64,000 nt of DNA from Brachionus plicatilis. Taxonomy: Eukaryota > Rotifera > Eurotatoria > Ploima > Brachionidae. Where the stretch lies: the NCBI GenBank assembly GCA_010279815.1, contig QEOQ01000207.1, positions 344,962-408,961 on the forward strand, given 5' to 3'. A model generated the notes under the pieces. The model saw nothing but the letters and a program-made list of their open reading frames with translations, was not told where the DNA came from and did not search any database. The position numbers and the translations under genes were made by a program. How positions within the stretch are numbered: the stretch's first letter is position 1; every line of letters begins with the position of its first letter. Of the stretch, positions 24,266 through 34,800 are shown one piece after another.

Positions 24266-27200
24266 GCATTTATTTGAGACAGTGGAGAATTTTTTTAAAT
24301 AGTTAAAATAGTTCAATTTTTTGTTGTAAATTTTTTCCTAAAAACTTAATCAATTTTTGTTGTAAAATTAATATGAACTGTAGTACCATTATCATTGAAG
24401 CTTTATCAATTTTTACAAATTATGTCTTTTTTAGAAATCCGATTCAAATATTATTCAATTTTTTTATCAAAATTAATTTTTTTTAAATAAATAACTTTTT
24501 CCAAGAAAGCATATAATAATTTTCTGTTTAATCCCTAATTTTACCAAATATTAAAAAAAAAAAACAATTTTTTTGTAGAAAAATTTTTCTCGCAACCTGA
24601 GACATTTTAAGTGTTTAAATTTTCCCATGTTATCCATCAGAATAATAATGGATGCGCTGATCTTACTCTCCACTATATTATTTGATTTTTGATATTTTAT
24701 ATATCACCTTTGAGTATCATTAGCAATTCTTTAAGGTAAACTTGTAGTAAAATAAATTCAAATACATTATTTAACATTGGAAGCAAAATATTTCGAGATT
24801 ATTTAATGTCCATTTATTATATTTATTTAATTACATTTAAATCCCTTGAAAAATGAAAATACTTATTTAATATTTATTAAATTTAAATTAATATTAAGGA
24901 AATTTCGAAATTACTGGTTCTTTTAAAAAACAAATTGATAACTCTACAATCATTAGATTTAAATTATTTTAAAATTCTGATAAAAATTTATTTATTTATT
25001 GGATTTAAAAATTAAAATGACTGTTTTGGTTCTTCTGGTGGTAAATGAAATTAATCTAGAATTGATTTTTAAGCGACACTAATAATTTGACAAGTAATAC
25101 GTCAATCTTTCATTATAATAAACGTATCGAAATTCGGTGAAAATTTTTTATTGTTTTTTATTTATTGGTTTCAAAGATTTAATAGGATTAATTGTGTTGA
25201 TACATAATAAAGTCAAACAAAATTTAGTGCGAAAGGTTTTAATATATAATCTTAAATAGGTCGAATCTTGTTGAAAAATGTTTTAGATGCTTCTAAAACT
25301 CAATTTTGTATTGAATCATAATTTTGTAATTTTTGATTAGTGGTTATACTCAACTATATTATTTTTCAAATTATTAAAAATTTTTGTATCTCTAAAATCA
25401 AACCAAATTTTACTCTTGAAAAAGTTAAAAACTTGCTTAGAAAACTTTCTCGTAAATTCTTTGTCAAATTTAATAATTTTGAATCCTCTAAAGGTGACTT
25501 TTGGCCAAATTCCTAAAATTTTCAGTTGTTAGTTCTACTCTTTTCTCAATCTTCTCAAATGATATTCCTAAATAATGTAAAAAAATAATAATTTTCTCTA
25601 ATTTTTGCTGAAAATCTTATTAACTTGTTTTTAATTAAACGGTAACGTGAAATCGATCAAAAAAATTCAACTAAAAACAATATGAGCTTGAGAGTGGCTT
25701 TTGAAAAATTATTGATTTGTCATTAAATTGATATTTTTTAAGGCTTCATAGCAATATTTTTATCTTTCATTATATGTCTAGTATTAAAAACTTCAGTAAT
25801 TTTAAATGCATAGCTACTTTAAATTATTTTGTCTATTCGATCAAAAAGTCGAAATATGGAATCTTCATTAGAATGGAACAATATTCTAATTAATGTAAAA
25901 TCAACAATACAATACAATGCTAAAAACCCAAGATTTTAGATCTTCACTGTTTTAGACTGATTTTTAAACTGAAGAAAAAACAAGTGAAATTTCTTTACTA
26001 AAATTCATACAACATAAACCTAGTGAGTATTGTTAGCTGACAGCAAAGTTTTGTCAGTCAAAAAATCGCCATGTCGAATTTTTGCAGACTTATTTTACTG
26101 AATAAAACAAATTTGCTTAAAATTAAGCATTCTGCAAAAAAAATAATTAGAAACAGATCTGTAGGATAAAATTGAAATATTAAAAGAATTTAAATATTTT
26201 AATAGATTTATTTAGTAAATTTTATTTATTTTAAATTTTTTATTTTAATTTTTGATTTGACGAACATTTTTTTACAAATATATTAGCTTATTATAGCTCT
26301 AAGAGCTTATATAGCTTTTAATTAAATTATTTTTATTTCTTAATGATGGTAATTTAAAAATGAACTGGAAAAAATTATTATAGTTCTATAAAATTATTAT
26401 ATAAAATTATATTCAGTTTGAATTTATTCTGATTTCGATCTGAAGGAGTTATTATTATTATCAGAAATAGAAGGGTTTCCAAAAAAATGAATTGGTAAAT
26501 TAGATTATTAAAATTACATTTGGATTAATTTTTAAGTCTTAATATGGGCCAGCTGATTCAAATGCTATTAAGGTAAAAAAAAAAGTCAAGAAAAAACTCA
26601 AATCAGTTTGTACTGATTTTATGAATAAAGTTTTCCAATTTCACTTCAACCAATTAAACTTTATAATTTTTTATTATTTTTCCTAACTGCTCCAAAAGTT
26701 AACTCTAATATTTTTCACAAAATTAATTTAATCTATTTAGTTGATTTCTTTTGGTTATTATATATGAGACTAGAATTGGTAGTAACCTAGTAACCTAACA
26801 TAAAAAAATTAATTGTTTAATATTAATTTCTATTTTTTAAAAATTTTAATTTCGGAAAAAATAAACAAATTTCACAGAAATTAATTAAAATTTACTTTTT
26901 GGCAAAATGTAAATAATTTATATATTTTCATTCACACATTTTTATATTTTATTGTATTTTTTGTGCAATATTTCAGAAAATTAAAAAAAAACACTCATAT
27001 CTAAATCCATAGTAAAAATTTTCTGAAATTCCACGCAAAAATATTAAAAAAATTTTCCTATCTAAAGTAAACTATTCAATTTTATTTTTGTTAACATAGT
27101 TATTAAGTAAAAATCTCGAGTTTTACATTTTGCTGTCAAAATTGATAGATTCGTTTGGAATAAAGATCAGCCATAATTTGCCTAAGATTTACACAGTGGT

Positions 27201-27505
27201 AAATCAATATTTTGATAGTTCTTCATATATTGTTTTGATATTTAAAACCAAAAATTACACCAATACCTTTTATTGTAAAAGCGTTTGATACTCTACTCTA
27301 AATATCAAAATATGTATGTCTTCGAAAACTTAAATTTTTTATTACTTCAATAATTTATTATAATTAGAATTCAACTTGAACAAACTGAAAATTAGTAATT
27401 CTCATAATTTCTATTTTTATTAAATAGGATTCGCTGTACTCAATAAAAAAACTCCTTGGAAACCACTTATTTCAGCTCAATTTTCGGAGAAAAAATCACA
27501 TCAAG
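24266..27505. other. 3.2-kb gene-free spacer
   Basis: Very AT-rich, with no open frame resembling a family on either strand. It contains a partial copy of a dispersed repeat at about 26076-26150. The EMRE promoter should lie near its right end; no TATA box was identified. Confidence 0.6.
26076..26150. repeat. Partial copy of a dispersed inverted-repeat element
   Basis: The segment containing TTTTTGCAGAC, TTGCTTAAAATTAAGC and CTGCA closely resembles about 51301-51375 in the complete element at 51085-51445 (same order and spacing). The flanking inverted arms are not recognisable here, so this is a decayed or partial copy. Confidence 0.5.
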
Positions 27506-27937
27506 ATGCAATTTTCAGCACCCGGTAGAGCATTGATAAATTTAAATTTTCAAGTCAGCAAACGCTATCTAAATCTAAATGCAAAACGCAATATTTTGTT
27601 CAATAAGTATGGCAAAAATTTTTTTAAGGTTCAATTTATGAACCAAAGTCAATTTAATCAAATTATGCAACAGTTATCAAGGAATCAGAGCAATAAGCCG
27701 TTCAAACGGAAAGGTCATTATCAAGATGAATACCATATTTTGACAACTGTCTATGCAGAAAGTGGGGCAATGAGTCACATGCCTAAATGGTATCCGTTCG
27801 GAATACTAAAAATAATTGCCAATATAGTTGCATTTGCATTAATTGGATCCTTAATCAGTAAAAAATGTGTGTCCTTGTTAGAGGAATATGACATTTTTAA
27901 GCCAGAAGATGACGAAGACGATGAGGACGATGATTAA
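27506..27937 (+). CDS. SMDT1: Essential MCU regulator (EMRE), mitochondrial inner membrane
   Basis: EMRE is the small single-pass subunit that keeps the mitochondrial calcium uniporter open and couples it to MICU1. The single-exon frame has 143 residues against about 107 in mammals; the extra length is N-terminal. Residues 1-44 are basic and hydroxylated, suitable as a mitochondrial presequence. The conserved block runs from SGAMSHMPKW (86-95) through the membrane helix (about 99-118, including GSLIS) to SLLEEYDIFKPED (123-135) and a very acidic tail. The helix GxxxS motif and the acidic C-terminus match the family closely. The matrix-side motif that reads PKP in mammals is PKW here. LRR1 starts only 113 bp downstream on the same strand. 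Confidence 0.92.
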   Translation: MQFSAPGRALINLNFQVSKRYLNLNAKRNILFNKYGKNFFKVQFMNQSQFNQIMQQLSRNQSNKPFKRKGHYQDEYHILTTVYAESGAMSHMPKWYPFGILKIIANIVAFALIGSLISKKCVSLLEEYDIFKPEDDEDDEDDD

Positions 27938-28007
27938 AGCTAAAATAACTTAACTAATGCAAAATTAGATTTAGATGAAATGGCTAAATGTGTATATTTA
28001 ATTTTTT

Positions 28008-28013
28008 AATAAA
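28008..28013 (+). terminator. Polyadenylation signal of EMRE
   Basis: AATAAA lies 70 bp after the EMRE stop codon and only 37 bp before the LRR1 ATG at 28051. Cleavage would therefore occur nearly at the LRR1 start codon. Confidence 0.6.
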
Positions 28014-28050
28014 ATTTTGAAAGACATATTTTTAAAATTAATTGAAAAAA

Positions 28051-29550
28051 ATGAAACTAGAGGCACATCTTGAAGTCATAAATCCATTAGCCAACAGAAA
28101 AGGCTACAAAAAAAGCTTGTCAATTTTATCCCAGTTGTCTTTGGCCAAAGATCCCAGTTCTTCTAAATGTTACTTGATTGTGAATGATAACAAAAAGCCT
28201 AGCCCTGATAAATATCGAGTAATTGAGTTTAATCTAATAATTTAAATTTTTTAAAGTAAATTATAAAAGATATCTGACAATGTGGAAAAAATATACTGCA
28301 AATTTGTCCACGAAGGAAAAGCATCTGTTGTTTTAAAAGAGCCCAATTTTACTCTAGCGATTCAAAAGGTTTTTAAGAAGTTTTTTTTTATTACCATTAT
28401 TTAAAAATTATTTATTAAAAACAAAACATGCAAAAATTATTTTTATTTAATTAATAATTTATTTTTCGAGTAGGCGAATGTGAACCAGCTAAAAGTTTTT
28501 TTGAAAATTGTCCATATTGCAATGACTTCTGATGATTTTGGTCAAGAGCTAGACAAAATAAAAACAAAAATACAGACTGAGAGCTCGTGTCCTGGGCGAT
28601 GTGTTAAACCATTAGTCAAGGAAATGCCATCTACTTCCAATTTCAAAAAATCAATCACCACTTTAACTATAAAATCCCGTAATGAGTATTTGTCAAATTA
28701 TAGAGCTGTAATATCACAAAATTTAAAAATCAAAACTAGTATAGCTTCAATTCCTACATTTAATTTGACCAAACTTGTAATCAACAATTGTGAGCTAAAA
28801 ACAATCGATTCAAGTATTTTTGATTTTGTACAACTCAACCATTTGGATTTTTCTAATAACAAACTAACAATGCTCGATAATTTTAAGATAAAATCTCTTA
28901 GTGAATTAATTCTCTCAAATAATAAAATAAAACAAATCGGAAAAAATATATATTTGCCAAAATTAGTAAATTTGGACCTCAGTCACAATCAACTGGAATT
29001 TTTGGATCAAAATTTTTGCCTTAATTTTCGAAACGTAGCCCGACTAAGAATTAACAGCAACAAAATTAGAAATTTAACAAAGAAATTTGGAAACTATATG
29101 CAGCATTTAGTTTGTCTTTATGCCAATAACAATCAATTTACAAACCTACCATTTTCGTTTAGTCATTTAAGGACAGAAAGTGTCGAGTTAAATGACAACC
29201 CATTTGAATTTACTATTTATTCTAATATAAATAGTCAAACTAATGAAGTAAAGTTTCCAACTTTGATGGAAATTTGTGCTAGAAATGTGGTCAACAAGCA
29301 AATAAGATATAGTTTTGGTGATATTCCCAGCAGTTTGATCGAATATTTGGATACAAATTTTGATTGTATGTGTGGTTCTTCATGCTTTGAATATAACTTT
29401 AAAATAACTACTATGTTCGATCTGAATCGAATAGCCAAGTCATTTAGTTATATTACAATTAATGGAGTATCTGATAATCAAATTCCCCTAAAAATTTACT
29501 TGTGCTCATTCAAATGTTATAAAAAATACACCAAGTATAGGATGGTTTAA
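28051..29550 (+). CDS. LRR1: Leucine-rich repeat protein 1 (LRR1), CUL2 ubiquitin ligase receptor
   Basis: LRR1 is a substrate receptor of CUL2-RING ligase, known in animals for removing the CMG helicase at replication termination. Exons are 28051-28218, 28270-28368 and 28474-29550, with phase 0 at both junctions, encoding 447 residues against about 414 in human. The N-terminal region (MKLEAHLEVI, then DNVEKIYCKFVHEGKASVVLKEP) aligns by eye with the vertebrate protein. Leucine-rich repeats follow, with LxxLxLxxNxL patterns such as LNHLDFSNNKLTML and LVNLDLSHNQLEFL. The C-terminal cysteine-containing region (CMCGSSC and YLCSFKCY) matches the family's CVCGRFC and FCSLGCY blocks. The C-terminus should carry the Elongin BC/CUL2 box; I did not locate it exactly. 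Confidence 0.9.
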
Positions 29551-30805
29551 TTTTAAATTTGGGCGAAAAAAAAAATTTGTGTATTAGGAGATTTTTTTTA
29601 TTTTAGATTAAATTTGATTCTGTATTTTTTATTTGAAATTTCTCCATTAAAAAAACTTCATAAAAATTTTATAAAACTAAATAAAAAAATAAACTCTAGA
29701 TGAAATTCAATTAATTTTATTTATTTTTTGAACATAAAGGTGAGTCAGGAAAATTTTGACAAATAATCGATAATAATAAATCTAAATTTTATACTGTATT
29801 CCCTTGCAAATAAATGTCAGAAAAAATTTTGACTTTTTGAAGAATTTCAGCACTTTTAAACTAACATAGCATCTTTTCACGTTTAATGGAAACTTAAGGA
29901 TGATATTTTTGGAAAAAAATGTTATGAAGCATATATAATGTTACTTCTTTTTAAAAGAGGAAGACTTAGGCGGCCACTTATTTGCAAGGGAATACTGTAA
30001 TTCAAATTTTGTAATTAACTCTTTCTACATAACTAAATATTTTTCTTTTTTTTCAAAAAAAATAGGACATATTATTATTATTCAACCATATTGATGTTTG
30101 CTTACTTTTTAAATAAATTCTTGAATTTTTATTTATTTATTTGATTAAATTAAAGATTATTCTAGCGATAAAATTTTTAAAAATAAATGGAAAATAACAA
30201 AAAAATTATAAGAAAAAATAATAACTAACTGCATCATTCAAATTTAATTTTTTAATTTACTTAACCTTAAATTTCTATTCTCTTTTATCTTGAAAATAAC
30301 TAGACAATATTATTTAATTTTTATGTCTGGACAGAATCGCCTGAAATAATTAGCCCTCTCTTTCAACACCATTTTAATTTTGACCTTTTTTGGAAGTTTA
30401 GTAAAATCTTTTTTTTTAAATTTTTTTAGTGAATTCTTTTAATTTTGGAAATTTTTTTAAAAAATTTTCAATAACACGAAAACATTCATTCATCAACTAT
30501 TGTTTTAAAAATTTTCATTAAAATAAAACTAAAAATTTTGGTTCTTATATTTTATTTTTTTTAAAAATAGACTAGAAATAAGCATTTATAAATTCAAACC
30601 TCTATTTCTTTTAAATATATTTTCTCAAACATCAAAACAGTCTCATTATTAAAAAGTTAAAATCTCTACTTTTTAAAAATAACAAAACAACAATATTTTC
30701 AATTATTCGGTTGAATTGTTTTTATTAGCTTATGCTTATATGGTGTTAATTTAAAATTTTAAAAAAATAAAAAGATCTTATTTTAACAACAAAAATTTTA
30801 AAACT
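29551..30805. other. Convergent spacer between LRR1 and PTBP
   Basis: Contains the 3' ends of both genes and one MITE (29794-29997). No coding sequence was recognised. Confidence 0.6.
29794..29997. mobile_element. TA-flanked MITE (Tc1/mariner-like), 204 bp
   Basis: The left end CTGTATTCCCTTGCAAATAA and the right end, inverted, CAGTATTCCCTTGCAAATAA form terminal inverted repeats of about 20 bp with one mismatch. TA dinucleotides flank both ends (29792-29793 and 29998-29999), as expected for Tc1/mariner insertion. There is no transposase frame, so it is non-autonomous. Confidence 0.75.
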
Positions 30806-33800
30806 CTAGTTGTTTCGGTATTCTTTAGCAAAATTGACTCTTAAATATGAACCATTCAATTGGTAATTATGTAATCCCTTTATAAAATAAAATAAATTTT
30901 TTAATATAATCAAAAAATATGAATTACAATTAAGGCTAAAACAGATTCTTCCAAGCTGCTTAGTTCAATCAGTGCCATCTTGTTGTTTTCTTTACTAATC
31001 CATTTAAAGTTAACTGTCTTGCCATATTTACTAAAAAGCTCATTTATTTGCTCCTGAGTAGTCAATTGTCTTTTAAAAATTAAATCTAGTAATAAGTTCT
31101 TCATGATTTTACGAATCTTACGAAATGTTTGACAAATGAAGTGTAACGTTTGGTGGATAAATGTTGAAAAAATTTTTTGAGCCTGGCTTTTTGAACCTGT
31201 GAAGAGGAGAAGTCGAATAGTCTTTTGCCAAACCGCCATCCTTAAACAATTATTTTAAGTCTTATTTTACAATCTAGACCAAATTTACATTTTTCATCGG
31301 AAGTTGTATCTCAGGAAATTTAGAGAAAGCCACACTAATTACTTTATCGAACAGTTTGACTTTGTCCATTTTACTTACAGCATTAAGTGCTTGTTCGTAT
31401 GTTTTGAATTGCATGAGAGCATTATCTCGGCGATTGTACATTATTTTTACTTTTAATATGTCACCATATACTCCTTGAGAAAAAAAAATGAAATTTTAAA
31501 TTAATTAACCAAAGATTAAGATAGAGTATTATAGATATATTATGGATAACTGTTTTTTTGGTATCTCTATCAAATAACTTGGATCCTTAATTTTGTCCAA
31601 AAAAATAATTAAAAAATTTATTTGTGAAATTTTGGATCCAAGTTGAATTAGTAAAAAAATGTTTAAAAAATAATAAAATATATTCATACCAAATAAAGTG
31701 AAAATTGCATCGGGATTGGCAATCTTATTTTGAATAAAATAAAATTTGAAAAATAAAATAATAAAATGTATTTGATCTGCATGCTACAAAAAATTTTGGA
31801 AAAACTTAAAAAAAGCGGACACAGATTTTTTTTAATTATTATTTTAAGGTGTCCGTTCTGAATGTTGATATGTTTGCTTAAAACATTTTCTCTTATTTTT
31901 TTTTATTTTAGCACAAAAATAAAAGAAAATTTTCGGTAATCAGTGAGCAGTGAGATCAAAATAATTAAAGAAGAAAAAATTTTATACCTGATCGGGAAAA
32001 TTAGAAATTTGAACAACAGTTGATCCTGGTGAAAAACCAGCTACGGATTGAGCGGCAACAGCAGCGGCAGCGGCTGCTGCTGCAGCTGCCTGATTATAAG
32101 AAGATTGATTCGGTCCTTGCATAGGATGCATTTGAAGTCGGTGATGTTGCGGTGCATGCTGAGAGTGCGAGACAAAATGACTAGGATTATTAAAATTGTT
32201 CGGGTGTCCGGCAGCAGCTGCGGCTGCAGCAGCGGCAGCCATGTTCATACCATGCATGGATAAAAGAGATTGATCAATTGGGTTTTTGCTTTGGTGATGC
32301 ATTTCGAATGGACCTCCAGCCATTCTCGAGTCCATTTGAATCGGAAGCAATGGGTTAGTGTAATCCCAGCTTTTGCTATTATTCACTTTCACTTCTATTG
32401 TCTTATTTCTTGATATTTGTAAATTTAGATTGTTACATCCACCTGTATATGTATTGTACATATTACGGCCGTTCAAATTCTTTTTAATAAAATTTTTATT
32501 TAAAATTAAAAATCTTTGTCAAAAAATTACTGTTAATGCTTGCTTTGCCTGTTTTTCGTCTTTCATTTGAATAAGAGCACCTAATTCATCTACAATTAAA
32601 AAATTAAAAATCATATTATTATTTAATAGATTAAAATTAAATCAAATTAAAACTAGAAGGACAATTCAATAGCACATTTTGAAAAAAATTAATAGTATAG
32701 TTGGTATAAAGCTCTATTTTTTTTATTTTAAATCAAACAATTTCTATATTTTAATCGTATCTTTGGTATTGTGAATGTTATAACGAAAATTTAACAATTC
32801 AGAATTTTTGAACCCCTTTTTTAATCCTATATTAAATTAGTATTTTTTAAATTATTATTCTATTAAATAATAAAATAATTTAATTTAATAGACTTACATA
32901 TGATAACCAAGTCTAACCTGGTGCCCCAATTTTTTTGATTAAATATTTCGCACCAATTTTATTCGAAAACTTCAAAAAAAGTCACCCAATTTCCCCGATT
33001 TTTTTAGCTAAAAGGGGTAGTTAATTGTTTAAGGTCCAAAGCGTATCCTAATATCCTAAAATTTTTCTTATATATACTTGAACATGTGCTGAATCGTATA
33101 GTGGAAATAGGCGAGATCTTAAGTTTTACTAAGGACCTTTAAAATTGTTTTTGCCGAATTACTAATTCGAGACTTTTCCACTTCATTAAACGTAACGTAA
33201 TCAAACTTTAAAAGAAAAAAAAATGCTAATTTTTTTAAATATATCATTCGATTCCTCTCTTCAAGTTATTTATTTTAACATATTTTTTGAGAAAATATTT
33301 TTAAAATGAAGGAGATATAGCAGGTTTTCAAATTTGGCCGCCCTATTAACACATAATCCCTTCAGAAGTCATTACCATAAACTTAACGAAAATTTTATTT
33401 TACCAACATTTTTTTTAAAAAATTTACCAAAGATAACTCATCAATATTTGAAATACACTTAAATATTTTATACAAAATGTTTGCTTTAATCATTTAATGG
33501 GTTATCCTCCTTTTTTATCTATTCTCGAACTTATATTAATATTTTAAATTAAATTAATATTGCCTAGAAAACTATTTATTTATCAATTATGTTTTTGAAA
33601 GCAAAAATTAAAATAAAAAAAATTTAAACTTTTTTCTAAAAGTCTTAAATTGTGCTAACAGTATAATTTAAATCTAAAATCTTGAATATTCCATGGAATT
33701 TAGCAATTTAGGCTTTTACTTATTTAAACTTTTGATTCTAAAATTCACAATGCCTAAATTTTTAGATTGTGGACATTTTACTGATCATGTTGATTATATT

Positions 33801-34800
33801 CTCTAAAATTTGAGAGAAAAAAATACCCAAAGTCTTATCAATCCTTCTAGTATATTTTTGTAAAACTTCAAAATCTAAATTTGATTTAAAAAATGAAAAA
33901 TTTACTCTTTTGAATTAAAACAATTTTTAAAACATTTCCATATTTAGAAAATACTTGGTACAGTGCGTCAATGCAAATAGGGTAAAAAATATTTCCGATT
34001 AGAGCTTTGATAACATGACCGTCGCCGCCATTTACTGAAGATTCCTTAATTTGTTTAGCTAATTGAATTGTATTTGAAGTTTGAGCAGCTCGATTGGAAT
34101 TTTCTATAGTTAGAAGCTGATAGCTTGAATGTGCTGCTTCGACTCCTCTAATTCCTGAATTGATGTCATTCAAGCGCTCCCGGAAATACTTAATCATTTC
34201 GTGTGCCTCATTTACATTGGAAAAATCAATCAGAGCTTGTCCTTTGGGCTTAATATAAAGCAAATTGACAACATCTCCGAATTGTAAGCCGATTAGAGCG
34301 ATTTGTAAGTCGCTTAGATCATTGGGTATGTGTCTCAATGAAACAACTTTGGTCATGTTGTGCTGCTGAATAGCCGGATTGGATTGAAGTTGTGAGTGAA
34401 TGTGAGGAGCTGAATCAAATCGGGCCTTCAATTTAGATAAATCCTAGTTTTAATTTTTTTTCAGTGATTATTTTAAATTAAATAGAATAAATAAACAGTA
34501 CCTTTTTGGCGTCTGGTAAGGTTCCCAGACCTATGGAGTGACTAATTGAAAAATCGGAATTCTTAAATTAAAAACCATTAGAGGAAAAAAAATTTAGTTG
34601 CAGATTACAGGTTGTCTTTTGTAGAAACGATTTGCAGTTTGGTCGGTTTTCAAATTTTGAGCGCTCATTTGATGATGCTGTGTCGGATACAATTGTTGAC
34701 TTTGCTGCGGCTGAAAATTCTGAAGCGGCATTTGTTGAGGATGATGATAAGGTGCATTTGCTTGATTTGGAAACTGAGGTAGATAGCTTTGTTGCATCAT
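30806..34800 (-). CDS. PTBP1: Polypyrimidine tract-binding protein (PTBP/hephaestus), four RRMs
   Basis: PTBP is a nuclear RNA-binding splicing regulator that binds CU-rich tracts. Ten exons (5' to 3'): 34800-34609, 34561-34502, 34443-33906, 32589-32531, 32479-31988, 31723-31690, 31473-31289, 31240-31122, 31069-30928 and 30877-30806. All phases agree, giving 630 residues. RRM1 is at about 115-190, RRM2 226-310, RRM3 436-520 and RRM4 550-630. Diagnostic segments include [10 protein letters not shown] (RRM1), [19 protein letters not shown] (RRM2), [18 protein letters not shown] (RRM3) and the RRM3-RRM4 linker [20 protein letters not shown], which is almost invariant in PTB proteins. The RRM2-RRM3 linker holds two polyalanine runs and is rich in His, Gln and Met. 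The N-terminus is glutamine- and proline-rich. Exon 6 is 34 nt, described separately. Confidence 0.96.
31690..31723 (-). other. 34-nt PTBP exon, probable autoregulatory cassette
   Basis: This microexon encodes [12 protein letters not shown] at the start of RRM3. Its length is not a multiple of three (34), so skipping it shifts the frame. Vertebrate PTBP1 exon 11 and PTBP2 exon 10 are also 34 nt, encode the same part of RRM3, and are skipped under PTB control to trigger nonsense-mediated decay. The preceding intron begins with a pyrimidine run containing TCTTCTTT on the minus strand, a PTB-type motif. Confidence 0.75.
32590..33905. other. 1.3-kb PTBP intron with a less AT-rich patch
   Basis: The intron lies between PTBP exons 3 and 4. 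It is mostly AT-rich, but 32905-33360 contains stretches with more GC (for example CCTGGTGCCCCAA near 32937 and GGCCGCCCTATTAAC near 33340) that are neither coding nor clearly inverted repeats. It may be an old transposon fragment. Confidence 0.4.

Noticed and set aside
27506..27937. Initial idea that the small acidic-tailed membrane protein was a respiratory complex I subunit
   Set aside because: The segment SLLEEYDIFKPED plus acidic tail is specific to EMRE, and the helix GxxxS motif agrees.
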